A program made the translations under genes and the position numbers. 64,000 bases of DNA from Actinoplanes siamensis. GTDB taxonomy: Bacteria; Actinomycetota; Actinomycetes; Mycobacteriales; Micromonosporaceae. Where the stretch lies: the NCBI RefSeq assembly GCF_016862395.1, contig NZ_BOMW01000037.1, forward strand, positions 1-64,000, in the 5' to 3' direction. Shown piece by piece: positions 51,738 to 60,327 of this stretch. A model generated the notes under the pieces. The model saw nothing but the letters and a program-made list of their open reading frames with translations, did no database searches and was not told the DNA's origin. Every line of letters begins with the position of its first letter. The stretch's first letter is position 1.

Positions 51738-52946
51738 ATGCGCGTGGTCTACATCCACCAGTACTACTGCAACCCCCGGATGGCCGGGGGCATCCGGTCC
51801 TACGAGCAGGCCAGGCGGCTGGTGGCCCGTGGGCACACGGTCGACGTGATCACCACCGACATCACCCCCGGCGGACGTGGGCTGGGCTGGAAGGTCACCG
51901 AGGACGACGGGGTGACGGTGCACTGGTTCCGCGTCCCGTACCACAACCACATGTCGTACGCCCGGCGGCTGCGCGCCTTCGCCGAGTTCATGGTCCTCGC
52001 CACCGCGCGGGCGTCCCGGCTCAGCGCGGACCTGGTGTTCGCCACCAGCACGCCGCTCACCGTCGCGGTACCCGGTGTACTCGCCGCTCGGCTGCGCCGG
52101 GTGCCGTTCGTCTTCGAGGTCCGCGACCTCTGGCCGGAGGTGCCGATCGAGATGGGCGCGCTGCGCAACCCGGTCGCCCGCGGGCTGGCCGGCGGCCTGG
52201 CGAACTTCGCCTACCGCAACGCGGCCGAGGTGATCGCCCTCTCCCCCGGCATGGCCGCCGGGGTGAGCCGGCGCCGGCCCGGCACCCCGGTCACCGTCGT
52301 CCCGAACGCCGCAGACCTCGACCTGTTCGCGGTGGACGAGGCGCAGGTGCGGCGGTTCCGCGCGGAGCACCGCTGGCTGGGCGACCGGCCGCTGATCGTC
52401 TACACCGGAGCGCTGGGCGCGGTCAACGGCGTGGAGTACCTGGTGCGCGCGGCACGGCGGATGCACGAGATCGACCCGGAGCTCCAGCTGCTGATCGTGG
52501 GGCACGGCAGGGAGTGGGAGAGCACCGGGCGGCTCGCCGCCGCGTTCGAGCTGCTGGACGTGAGCGTACGGATGTGGGAGAAGGTCCCGAAGTCCGAACT
52601 GCCGGTGATCCTCGGCGCCGCGACCATGTCCACCAGCACGGTCCGGCCGATCCGCGGACTGTGGGACAACTCGGCGAACAAGTTCTTCGACGCGCTCGCG
52701 GCCGGCCGGCCGATCGCCATCAACTACGGCGGTTGGCAGGCCGACCTGCTCACCGGATCCGGCGCCGGGCTGGTTCTGGACCCGCACGACCCGTACGCCG
52801 CGGGCGAGGTCCTGGCGGCGCACCTGCGGGACGAACAGTGGCTGGCGAAGGCGCGCGCCGCGGCGCACCGGCTGGCGGTCGAGCAGTTCTCCCGGGATCT
52901 GCTCTTCGACCGCTTCGAGGCCGTGCTGACCAGGTCCGCGGCCTGA
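51738..52946 (+). CDS. Glycosyltransferase, GT4 family
   Basis: The 402-residue GT-B enzyme opens MRVVYIHQYYCNPRMAGGIR with the N-terminal Gly-rich acceptor loop. It continues FVFEVRDLWPEVPIEMG and ALSPGMAAGV, and the C-terminal donor domain has VPNAADLDLF, YTGALGAVNGVEYLVRAA and DNSANKFFDALAAGRPI in place of the usual E-x-x-G-x-x-x-x-E. It resembles the WbuB/WecB-type transferases of capsule clusters. It is the only clear sugar transferase in the operon and lies six bases after the aminotransferase stop. Confidence 0.88.
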   Translation: MRVVYIHQYYCNPRMAGGIRSYEQARRLVARGHTVDVITTDITPGGRGLGWKVTEDDGVTVHWFRVPYHNHMSYARRLRAFAEFMVLATARASRLSADLVFATSTPLTVAVPGVLAARLRRVPFVFEVRDLWPEVPIEMGALRNPVARGLAGGLANFAYRNAAEVIALSPGMAAGVSRRRPGTPVTVVPNAADLDLFAVDEAQVRRFRAEHRWLGDRPLIVYTGALGAVNGVEYLVRAARRMHEIDPELQLLIVGHGREWESTGRLAAAFELLDVSVRMWEKVPKSELPVILGAATMSTSTVRPIRGLWDNSANKFFDALAAGRPIAINYGGWQADLLTGSGAGLVLDPHDPYAAGEVLAAHLRDEQWLAKARAAAHRLAVEQFSRDLLFDRFEAVLTRSAA

Positions 52947-52959
52947 GAACGGGGGGCTC

Positions 52960-54447
52960 ATGGAACTGCGTGCGTACGTGCGGGCGTGCCGCCGCCGATG
53001 GCTCTGGCTCCTCGTCCCGGTGCTGGTGGCGGCCGCGGTCGCCGGCGGCCTGGCGGTGAGCGCGAAGCCGGCCTACCGGTCGACGATGATCCTGTTCGTC
53101 TCGGCGGGCACCGGTGACCCGGACGCCGAGGCACGCCGGCTCAACTCCTACATCGCCCTGCTCACCGGCCCCCGGGTGGCCCAGGGAGTGGTCACCCGGC
53201 TGGGCCCCGGGCAGGTCACCGCCGAGCAGGTGCGCGCCGGCCTGGCCGCTCGGGTCAGCGAGGGCACCGACCTGCTGGAGATCTCGGCGACCGACCCGTC
53301 CGCCGCGCGGAGCCGGGCGATCGTCACCACCGCCGCGTCGGTGCTGGTCACGCTTGCCAAGCAGATCACCCCGGCGAGCCAGGACGGCGGGCCGGCCCCG
53401 TCCGTCTCGATCCTGCAGGACGCGGAGACCGCCCGGGAGCCGGACGGCCTGGTCCGCGACACCGGTTTCGCGGCGGTGCTGGGCCTGCTGATCGGCGCGA
53501 TCGCGGTGGCCGTCCGGGAGGCGGCCGCCCGCACCGTGGCCGAGCAGGAGGATCTGCGCCGGCTCGGCCTGGGGACGGTCGGGGTGATCTCGCTGGACGG
53601 CCGCCACGGCCGGGGCGAGCATCCCGACCAGGCGCTGGCCGAGGCGTTCCGGCGGCTGCGCAGCCTGTTGCCGGGGATCACCGACGGGCGGCGGGGCAAC
53701 CCGCGCGGGCGGTCGCTGCTGCTGGCCGGGTCGGGGCGCAAGGAGGGCACCACGGCGGTCTCCTGCGGGCTGGCGATCGCGCTGGCCGAGACCGGGGCGC
53801 GGGTGGTGCTGGTGGACGCGAACCTCCGTACCCCCGGGGTGGGCCGCTATCTCTCCCTCGACCCGGCGCCGGGGCTGGCCGAGGTGCTCGCCGGCGCCGC
53901 GCGGGTCCCGGACGTGCTGCGCGAGTCGCTGAACGGGCGGCTCACCGTGCTGCCGGCCGGCGAGCACGTGCCGGACCCGGGCGGGCTGCTCGCCTCGCCG
54001 CGGCTGCCGGCCACCGTGCGCACGCTGACCGAGCGCTTCGACGTGGTGCTGCTGGACGCGCCGCCGCTGAACGGACCGGCCGACGCCGCCGTGCTCGGCC
54101 AGGTCACCGACAGCGCACTGCTGGTGGTCCGGGCGAACCGGACCCGGACCGCGGACGTGGAGCGTTCGCTGGAGTTGCTGGAGAGGATCGGCGCCAAGGT
54201 GGCCGGCGCGGTCCTCAACGCGTTGCCGCGCAAACTCCGGACCGGCCAGGCGTGGGCTGCCGCGGCCCAGGTGTCCCCCGCCGAACTGCTGATCCCCCTG
54301 GACGAGCCGGACGAGCCGGATCCGGTGAGCACCCCGCCCGCGCCGCGCCCGCCGAACGGGGTGGTCCGCGGCCGGGCCCGGGTGGTGAAGGCGGTGCTGG
54401 AGGCGACCGGGGACCGGCGACCAGAGGGATCGAAGGCCGGTGAGTGA
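52960..54447 (+). CDS. Wzz/BY-kinase-like chain-length protein
   Basis: The 495-residue product has an N-terminal helix (WLWLLVPVLVAAAVAGGLAV), a short extracytoplasmic Wzz-like region, a second helix (about 165-185), and a cytosolic ATPase domain of the bacterial tyrosine-kinase type. LLLAGSGRKEGTTAVSCGLA is a deviating Walker A, VVLVDANLRTPGVG is Walker A', and FDVVLLDAPPLNGP is Walker B. The C-terminal tail is Pro-rich and has no tyrosine cluster, so autophosphorylation as in Wzc is unlikely. It should set polymer length or coordinate export. It overlaps the flippase gene by eight bases. Confidence 0.85.
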   Translation: MELRAYVRACRRRWLWLLVPVLVAAAVAGGLAVSAKPAYRSTMILFVSAGTGDPDAEARRLNSYIALLTGPRVAQGVVTRLGPGQVTAEQVRAGLAARVSEGTDLLEISATDPSAARSRAIVTTAASVLVTLAKQITPASQDGGPAPSVSILQDAETAREPDGLVRDTGFAAVLGLLIGAIAVAVREAAARTVAEQEDLRRLGLGTVGVISLDGRHGRGEHPDQALAEAFRRLRSLLPGITDGRRGNPRGRSLLLAGSGRKEGTTAVSCGLAIALAETGARVVLVDANLRTPGVGRYLSLDPAPGLAEVLAGAARVPDVLRESLNGRLTVLPAGEHVPDPGGLLASPRLPATVRTLTERFDVVLLDAPPLNGPADAAVLGQVTDSALLVVRANRTRTADVERSLELLERIGAKVAGAVLNALPRKLRTGQAWAAAAQVSPAELLIPLDEPDEPDPVSTPPAPRPPNGVVRGRARVVKAVLEATGDRRPEGSKAGE

Positions 54448-55687
54448 GCTCGTAGCGGCCCGTCCGCCGGGGTTCGTCCGGGGGCAGCTCCGCGAACCGT
54501 ACGTCCAGCTGCTGGCCTCCCAGGTGCTCACCGGGGGCGTGGCGCTGGCGGCGAACATCCTGATGGTCCGCTCGATGACGCCCACCCACCGCGGCGAGGT
54601 GGCGTTGCTGCTGCAGGTGGTCTACCTGGCCACCCAGTTCCTGCTGCTGGGCACCGAGCGCAGCTTCGTGGCGAACTACCACGACGTGGCGCCGGGGCCG
54701 GCCGTCCGGGCGTACGGCCGGCTGCTGCTGATCCCGGCGACCGCCGGCCTCACCGGCGCCGCGGTCTGCACGCTGGCCGTGCACAACCCGGGCGCCGTGA
54801 TCGTGGTGCTGCTGGCGGTCTACACCCTGGTCGAGGCGTCGGCCCTGGCCAGCCGCTCGGTGGCGATCGCGGTCGGCCGGGTCCGCGACTTCATGGTCGC
54901 CCGGGTGCTGGAGTCGGCGCTGCTGCTGGCACTGCTGGTCGGTCTGTGGGTCACACACACCTCGCACCCGGAGACCTGGTTCCTCGCGTACGTGTTCGCC
55001 GGCGCCCTGCCCACGGTCGCGTACCTGCTGGTCTGGTTGCGGCTGCCGGTGGATCCGGACGCCGCCGCGGTCCGCCCCGGGCAGAACCGGCAGGTCCGCC
55101 GGGAGGGCCTGGCGCTCTTCCCGGCGGCGATCTCGAACATGGCGATGCTGCGGGTGGACCGGCTGGTCATCCCGGCGCTCGCGTCCACCGCGGCGCTCGG
55201 CCTCTACACCAGCGTGGCGACCATGACCGAGCTGCTGGCCTGGCCGGTCCGCGCCTACGCCGACTCGCGGCTGGGTCGGTGGCGGGCCTCGCACAACGAC
55301 GGCGGCCTGCGGGCCCGGCCGATCGTGCTGGCCGCCGCGATCTATGCGCTGGTGGTGGTGCCGCTGGTGGCCGGTGGCCTGTACCTGCTGATCGTCCCGG
55401 TCTTCGGCCACCAGTACGCCGCGGCCAGGGTGGTGGTGCTGCCGCTGGTGGTGGCGGCCGGGCTGTACGCGGTCTCCCGGGTCGCCCTCGGCGTGCTGAT
55501 CGCCAAGGGACGGGGTGGCCTGGTGTCGGTCGCCGAGATCACCGGGTTCGTCGTGAGTTTCGCGGTGTATCTGCTGCTCATCCCGCGCCTGGGGATCCTC
55601 GGGGCGGCGTACGGATCGCTCGCCGGCTATGGCGTCTGCCTGGTCTTCGCCCTGCTCACCACATTCGTCGCGAAAGAGCGGGCATGA
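54440..55687 (+). CDS. Polysaccharide flippase (Wzx-like)
   Basis: The 415-residue integral membrane protein has 12 predicted helices and the MOP-superfamily opening LLASQVLTGGVALAANILMV. It should flip lipid-linked repeat units across the membrane for polymerisation. GTG 54440 overlaps the previous gene, and the stop overlaps the ligase start (ATGA). Confidence 0.87.
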   Translation: MSELVAARPPGFVRGQLREPYVQLLASQVLTGGVALAANILMVRSMTPTHRGEVALLLQVVYLATQFLLLGTERSFVANYHDVAPGPAVRAYGRLLLIPATAGLTGAAVCTLAVHNPGAVIVVLLAVYTLVEASALASRSVAIAVGRVRDFMVARVLESALLLALLVGLWVTHTSHPETWFLAYVFAGALPTVAYLLVWLRLPVDPDAAAVRPGQNRQVRREGLALFPAAISNMAMLRVDRLVIPALASTAALGLYTSVATMTELLAWPVRAYADSRLGRWRASHNDGGLRARPIVLAAAIYALVVVPLVAGGLYLLIVPVFGHQYAAARVVVLPLVVAAGLYAVSRVALGVLIAKGRGGLVSVAEITGFVVSFAVYLLLIPRLGILGAAYGSLAGYGVCLVFALLTTFVAKERA

Positions 55688-56883
55688 AGGGCATCTTCCT
55701 CACCCCCGGGCTGCTGCTGGTGCTGATCGCGATCGGCGGCCGGTTCACCCTGGACCGGGCCGGCTTCCCGGATCTGGCCTGGGTCGACCTGCGGGTGGTG
55801 GGCCTGGCCGCGGCCCTGGTCGTGCTGGCCGTCGATCTCGCCCGGCGGGGAAAGCCGCCGGCGTGGGCGAACGAAGGCTGGCTGGTGCTGACCCTGCTGT
55901 TCTTCCTGTTCCAGATCGCCTCGGCGCTCTGGGCGCCGCCGGCGTCCCGGGTCGGCCCGCAGACCGTCGACCTGATCCTGCTGGGCGTGCTCACGCTGGC
56001 CTTCTACCACTGGACCCGGGGCGACCCGGACCGCGCGATCCGCTGGGCGTTCCAGCTGTTCTGGCTCGCCGCTGTGGTCTTCGCCCTGGCCGCGATCTTC
56101 GTCAACGGCCCCGGCGAACAGGGCAGGTACTCGGCCTTCGGCGGCGGCCCGAACGTCTTCGTCCGCATCGAACTGCTCGGCGTGATCAGCGCGATAGCCC
56201 TCCGCCGATGGTTCGCGCTGCTGGCCACGCCGCTGTTCCTGCTGGCGGCCGTGCTCTCCGGGTCCCGGGCCGGCCTGATGGCCGGCGGCGCGGTGGGCCT
56301 CGCCGCGCTCTGGAGGATCCGCGGGCGGCTCCGGACCGGCCCGGTGCTCGCGGCCGGCGCCTTCCTGCTGGCCGCCGGGCTGGTCGTCTGGTTCTCCGCG
56401 CCGCCCGCCTTCACCAGCCTGTTCCAGGAGCGGTTCGTCGAGCAGACGGTGCACGAGCAGTACCTCTCCGACCGCACCGACATCTGGGCGGCGGCCCTGC
56501 GGATGGCCGTGGGGCACCCGGTCGCCGGCGCCGGTCTGGACGGCTTCTACGGCCTGATCGGCGCGAACCAGATGGTCGAGTACCCGCACAACTACGTGCT
56601 GGCGGTCGCCGCCGAAGGCGGACTGATCGGCCTCGGGCTGCTCACCGGCGCGGTCATACTGTGGGCAAAGACCGTACGCGGTGGCGGCGACCGCCCGCAG
56701 TCGACAGGGCTCGCCGTGGCGGCCGCCGTTCTCGTGGCGCTGAGCAGCCTCTTCTCCGGGGACTACTACGACGCCCGGCTCTTCTGGATCTTCGCGGCCA
56801 TGGCCGCCGCTGCCGCTGTTGCGCGGGTCCGCGCCGAACCGGTCGCCGGGCCCGCCCGCGAGCGAGAGGCCGTTGGATCATGA
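55684..56883 (+). CDS. O-antigen ligase/polymerase-like protein
   Basis: The 399-residue membrane protein has about 11 helices and one large external loop with FQERFVEQTVHEQYLSDRTD followed by the conserved W-x-A-A-L and H-P-x-x-G-x-G pattern (AALRMAVGHPVAGAGLDGF) and YPHNYVLAVAAEGG. This is the Wzy_C/WaaL superfamily, which joins or polymerises glycans outside the membrane. Its place after the flippase fits polymerase. ATGA overlaps link it to the genes on both sides. Confidence 0.87.
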   Translation: MKGIFLTPGLLLVLIAIGGRFTLDRAGFPDLAWVDLRVVGLAAALVVLAVDLARRGKPPAWANEGWLVLTLLFFLFQIASALWAPPASRVGPQTVDLILLGVLTLAFYHWTRGDPDRAIRWAFQLFWLAAVVFALAAIFVNGPGEQGRYSAFGGGPNVFVRIELLGVISAIALRRWFALLATPLFLLAAVLSGSRAGLMAGGAVGLAALWRIRGRLRTGPVLAAGAFLLAAGLVVWFSAPPAFTSLFQERFVEQTVHEQYLSDRTDIWAAALRMAVGHPVAGAGLDGFYGLIGANQMVEYPHNYVLAVAAEGGLIGLGLLTGAVILWAKTVRGGGDRPQSTGLAVAAAVLVALSSLFSGDYYDARLFWIFAAMAAAAAVARVRAEPVAGPAREREAVGS

Positions 56884-58013
56884 AATTCCCCAGGCGATCG
56901 ATTCTGCTGCTGGGCGCCGGCGCGGTGGTGGCCGCGACGGTGACCGAAAGCGCCGCCCGGCGGTGCAACGCCGTGCCGATGCCGTCCCGGCAGCAGGGGC
57001 CCGGCACGGTGGCACCGGTCAAACTCAAGCCGGTCGGGCACTGGACCCAGGTGTTCGAGCAGAGCTGGGACTTCCAGTCCCGGACCGCCGAGCCGATGAG
57101 CCGGTCGAAGGACAGCCAGGACCACTACGACCTGGCGTACACGTTGGACGGCAACATCGCGATGTTCCGCGCCACCGGCTCGGCGCGCTATCTGGACCGG
57201 GCCCTGGCGTACACGGAGAACGTGGTGGCCGCGGCTGCGCCGTCCACATCGCTGCCGGGCAGCACGTTCCGCGACAGGTACCGCGGCTGGGGCTCCAGCA
57301 AGTCCGGGCAGCACGGCGACGAGGTGCCGCTCTACGAGAGCTACTTCTGGCGGTACGCGACCCAGCTGCTGGTCGCCCTGAAGGAGAACACCACGACGTA
57401 CGCCACGCCGGCGTACCGCGCCCGCTTCGACAAGCTGCTCGCTTTCGCCGAGGTGGAGATCTTCGAGAAGTGGTACGCCCGCGGCGCGCAGGAGAGCATC
57501 TACCGCGAGCGCACGCACATGGCCGCGCACTGGGCGCTGATCTCGCTGAACCTGGGCCGGCTCACCGCGGACGCCACCCGGCGGGACAGGTACCGCAAGG
57601 TGCTCGCCACGATCGGCGCCCGGATCCACAACCAGATGACCCGCAACCCGGTCGAGGCCACCGCGTACTTCTGGAGCGACGTGTGGGGCTCGACCCGCCG
57701 GCCGGGGCAGGACGTGGGGCACGGCAACGGCGTGATGGCGTACGTGGTGGAGGCCCGCGACCAGGGCACCACCTGGACCGCGGCGGACATGACCGCGTTC
57801 GGCGCGCTGCTCACCAAGGTGATCTGGCCGGGCGACGCCACGTACCACGCGTTCGTCGACGGCACCGGCGCGGACAACGGCTGGATCGCCGACGGCTTCG
57901 TCAAGCTCGGCCGCTACGACGCGAACGTCCAGCACCGCCTCGAGTCGTACGGGGTGGTCAACGACCAGTTCGCCGCGAACATGGCGCTCAATGCGAAGAT
58001 CCTGCGCGCGTGA
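56880..58013 (+). CDS. Secreted helical-toroid protein, candidate glycan hydrolase or lyase
   Basis: The 377-residue product has a signal or anchor (about 5-28), then an all-helical domain with repeated helix pairs (YDLAYTLDGNIAMFRATGSA, SYFWRYATQLLVALKENT, HMAAHWALISLNLGRLTAD, GHGNGVMAYVVEARDQ). This resembles the alpha/alpha toroid of alginate lyases and six-hairpin glycosidases. Conserved His, Asp and Arg are present, but I cannot assign catalytic residues. Embedded in an exopolysaccharide operon, it may trim or release the polymer. It overlaps the ligase gene by ATGA. Confidence 0.7.
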   Translation: MKFPRRSILLLGAGAVVAATVTESAARRCNAVPMPSRQQGPGTVAPVKLKPVGHWTQVFEQSWDFQSRTAEPMSRSKDSQDHYDLAYTLDGNIAMFRATGSARYLDRALAYTENVVAAAAPSTSLPGSTFRDRYRGWGSSKSGQHGDEVPLYESYFWRYATQLLVALKENTTTYATPAYRARFDKLLAFAEVEIFEKWYARGAQESIYRERTHMAAHWALISLNLGRLTADATRRDRYRKVLATIGARIHNQMTRNPVEATAYFWSDVWGSTRRPGQDVGHGNGVMAYVVEARDQGTTWTAADMTAFGALLTKVIWPGDATYHAFVDGTGADNGWIADGFVKLGRYDANVQHRLESYGVVNDQFAANMALNAKILRA

Positions 58014-58023
58014 GGAGACATCT

Positions 58024-59046
58024 ATGACGGCATCGCTGCTGGAACCGGCGGCCCGGGAGTGGAAGGAGGCACTGGCGCAGGTCGGCCACGACCTGTACCA
58101 CGTGCCCGACTACGTCGTCCTCGACGCCCGGCTGTACGGCGGCACGCCTGCCGCGTTCCACTTCGAGCGGGGCGGGCGGCGGCTGCTGATACCGCTGATC
58201 GTCCGCGAGATACCGGGCTCGGAGCTGCGGGACGCGCTGTCGCCGTACGGCTATCCCGGCCCGGTCAGCGATGCCGCGCCCACCGACACCGGCTTCTGGC
58301 GGGCGGCCTGCGCGGCGCTCGCCACGACGCTGCGGCAGACCGGCGTGATCTCGGCCTTCGTCCGCATGCACCCGCTGCTGAACCCGCCGTCGCCGGTGCT
58401 CGCCGAGGCCGGCGCGCTGGTCCGGCACGGCGAGACGGTGTCGATGGACCTGACGGTCGGCGTCGAGGAGATGTGGAGGCAGACCCGCAGCGACCACCGC
58501 AACCACATCAACCGGGCACGACGCGCCGGCACCCGGGTCGTCTTCGACGACTGGGGCCGGCTCGCCGAGTGGGTCGAGGTCTACCACGACAACATGCGGC
58601 GGGTGGGCGCGGCCGACTACTACTTCTTCACGTACGAACACCTGGCCGCCCTGCACGACGCCGTCGGTGACCACATGCACCTGGCCGTCGCGCTGGAGGA
58701 CGGCGAGGTGGTGGGCGGCAACACGTTCTTCGAGTACGACGGGATCGCCACCGGATACGTCTCGTCCACCCGCCGCGCCCGCGGCCGGTACGCCGACGAG
58801 CTGCTCTACGACTCGGTGCGGCGGTGGTGCAAGGACCGCGGCGCGTCCGTGTTCCACCTGGGCGGCGGCAAGGGTGGCGCCAACGACTCGCTCTTCGCCT
58901 ACAAGGCCGGGTTCTCCCCCAGCCGCCATCCGTTCCACACCTGGCGCGTGGTGACGGACCGGGACGCGTACCGCCGGCTGGTGGCACGGAAGCGGCCCGG
59001 CGCCGACCCCGCGGACCTGACCGGCACCTTTCCCTCCTACCGATGA
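58024..59046 (+). CDS. FemAB/GNAT-like acyltransferase, copy 2
   Basis: The 340-residue product has the same tandem GNAT-like layout as copy 1: PDYVVLDARLYGGTPAAFHF, a catalytic-cleft segment RSDHRNHINRARRAGTRVVF, MHLAVALEDGEVVGGNTFFE, and SVFHLGGGKGGANDSLFAYK near the end. It probably transfers an acyl or aminoacyl group to the exopolysaccharide or its precursor. GAGGAGA precedes ATG 58024, ten bases after the toroid gene stop. Sequence similarity to copy 1 is modest. Confidence 0.82.
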   Translation: MTASLLEPAAREWKEALAQVGHDLYHVPDYVVLDARLYGGTPAAFHFERGGRRLLIPLIVREIPGSELRDALSPYGYPGPVSDAAPTDTGFWRAACAALATTLRQTGVISAFVRMHPLLNPPSPVLAEAGALVRHGETVSMDLTVGVEEMWRQTRSDHRNHINRARRAGTRVVFDDWGRLAEWVEVYHDNMRRVGAADYYFFTYEHLAALHDAVGDHMHLAVALEDGEVVGGNTFFEYDGIATGYVSSTRRARGRYADELLYDSVRRWCKDRGASVFHLGGGKGGANDSLFAYKAGFSPSRHPFHTWRVVTDRDAYRRLVARKRPGADPADLTGTFPSYR

Positions 59047-59058
59047 GGAGCTCACGCC

Positions 59059-60267
59059 ATGCGGATCACCTGCGTCGGCGGCGGACCCGCCGGTCTGTAC
59101 TTCGCGGTGCTGGCGAAGCTGGCCGACCCGGCCCACGAGGTAACCGTGCTGGAGCGCAACCCGGCCGGCGTCACCTACGGCTGGGGCGTGGTCTTCTGGG
59201 ACGACCTGCTCGACGACCTCTTCCGATATGACCCGGTGAGCGCCGCCCGGATCTGGGACGCGGCGTACAAGTGGGACGAGTACGAGGTGCGCGCCGCCGG
59301 CAAACCTGTCACCCACCTCGGCGGTTACGGCTTCAGCCTGGGCCGGCACCGGCTGCTGGACATCCTCGGCAAGCGGGCCCGCGAGCTCGGCGTGGACCTC
59401 CGCTACGAGCAGGAGCTGACCGATCCGGCCCAGTTGCCGGCCGCTGACCTGATCGTGGCGTGCGACGGCGCGGGCAGCCGGATCCGGGACCACGACGCGG
59501 AGCATTTCGGCGCGGAGGTGGAGACCGGCCGCAACAAGTACATCTGGCTCGGCACCTCGCGCGTGTTCCGCACTTTCACCTTCGGATTCGAGGAGACCGA
59601 GGCCGGCTGGATCTGGTTCCACGCCTACCCGTTCACCGCCGGCGCCAGCACGTTCATCGTCGAGTGCACGCCCGAGACGTGGACCGGGCTGGGCCTGGAC
59701 CGGCTCGATCCGGCGGCCGGCGCCGCGCGGCTGGGGAAGATCTTCGAACGGCACCTGGACGGCCACCCGCTCGACGACGCCGGGCGGGGCTGGCTCAATT
59801 TCCGGCGGGTCACCGCCGGCCGCTGGGACCACGGCAACGTGGTGCTGATCGGCGACGCCGCCCACACCACCCACTTCGCCATCGGCTCCGGCACCAAGCT
59901 GGCGATGCAGGACGCGATGGCGCTGGCGGACGCCGTCGCCTCCTTCGCCTCGGGCGGCGAGACGCTGTCCGCCGCGCTGGAGCGGTACGAGCACCGCCGC
60001 AAGGCGGCGCTCGCCCCGCTGCAACGCGCGGCGCGCGCCAGCAGCGCCTGGTTCGAGCGGATGCCGGAATACGCTGACCTGCCGGCCAAGCGCTTCTCCT
60101 ACGCCCTGTCCAATCGCCGCGGCGAGTACCCGGCATGGCGTTACCTGCTGCACATGTCGACCCAGGGCGCGGTCCCGCGCACCGTGTTGCGCTGGACCCT
60201 GAGCGCGCGACGCTGGAACCGCGCGCGCCGGCGGCCCGCTCGCCGGCTGCGCGCCGCCGTCCCCTGA
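59059..60267 (+). CDS. FAD-dependent monooxygenase
   Basis: The 402-residue class A flavoprotein has CVGGGPAGLYFAVLAKLADP (dinucleotide loop), LGRHRLLDILGKRARELG, LIVACDGAGSRIRD (the D-G motif), and LIGDAAHTTHFAIGSGTKLA (second FAD motif). It resembles the hydroxylase part of salicylyl-CoA and anthraniloyl-CoA monooxygenases, which hydroxylate an aromatic ring using NAD(P)H and O2. Its place at the end of a polysaccharide operon, 12 bases after the FemAB-like gene, is unexpected. The C-terminus is very Arg-rich. Confidence 0.84.
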   Translation: MRITCVGGGPAGLYFAVLAKLADPAHEVTVLERNPAGVTYGWGVVFWDDLLDDLFRYDPVSAARIWDAAYKWDEYEVRAAGKPVTHLGGYGFSLGRHRLLDILGKRARELGVDLRYEQELTDPAQLPAADLIVACDGAGSRIRDHDAEHFGAEVETGRNKYIWLGTSRVFRTFTFGFEETEAGWIWFHAYPFTAGASTFIVECTPETWTGLGLDRLDPAAGAARLGKIFERHLDGHPLDDAGRGWLNFRRVTAGRWDHGNVVLIGDAAHTTHFAIGSGTKLAMQDAMALADAVASFASGGETLSAALERYEHRRKAALAPLQRAARASSAWFERMPEYADLPAKRFSYALSNRRGEYPAWRYLLHMSTQGAVPRTVLRWTLSARRWNRARRRPARRLRAAVP

Positions 60268-60327
60268 CAACGGTGCCCGCTCCGGCCGTACCGCCGCATT
60301 GGTCTCAGGTCCCGGCGGCCCGGACCG

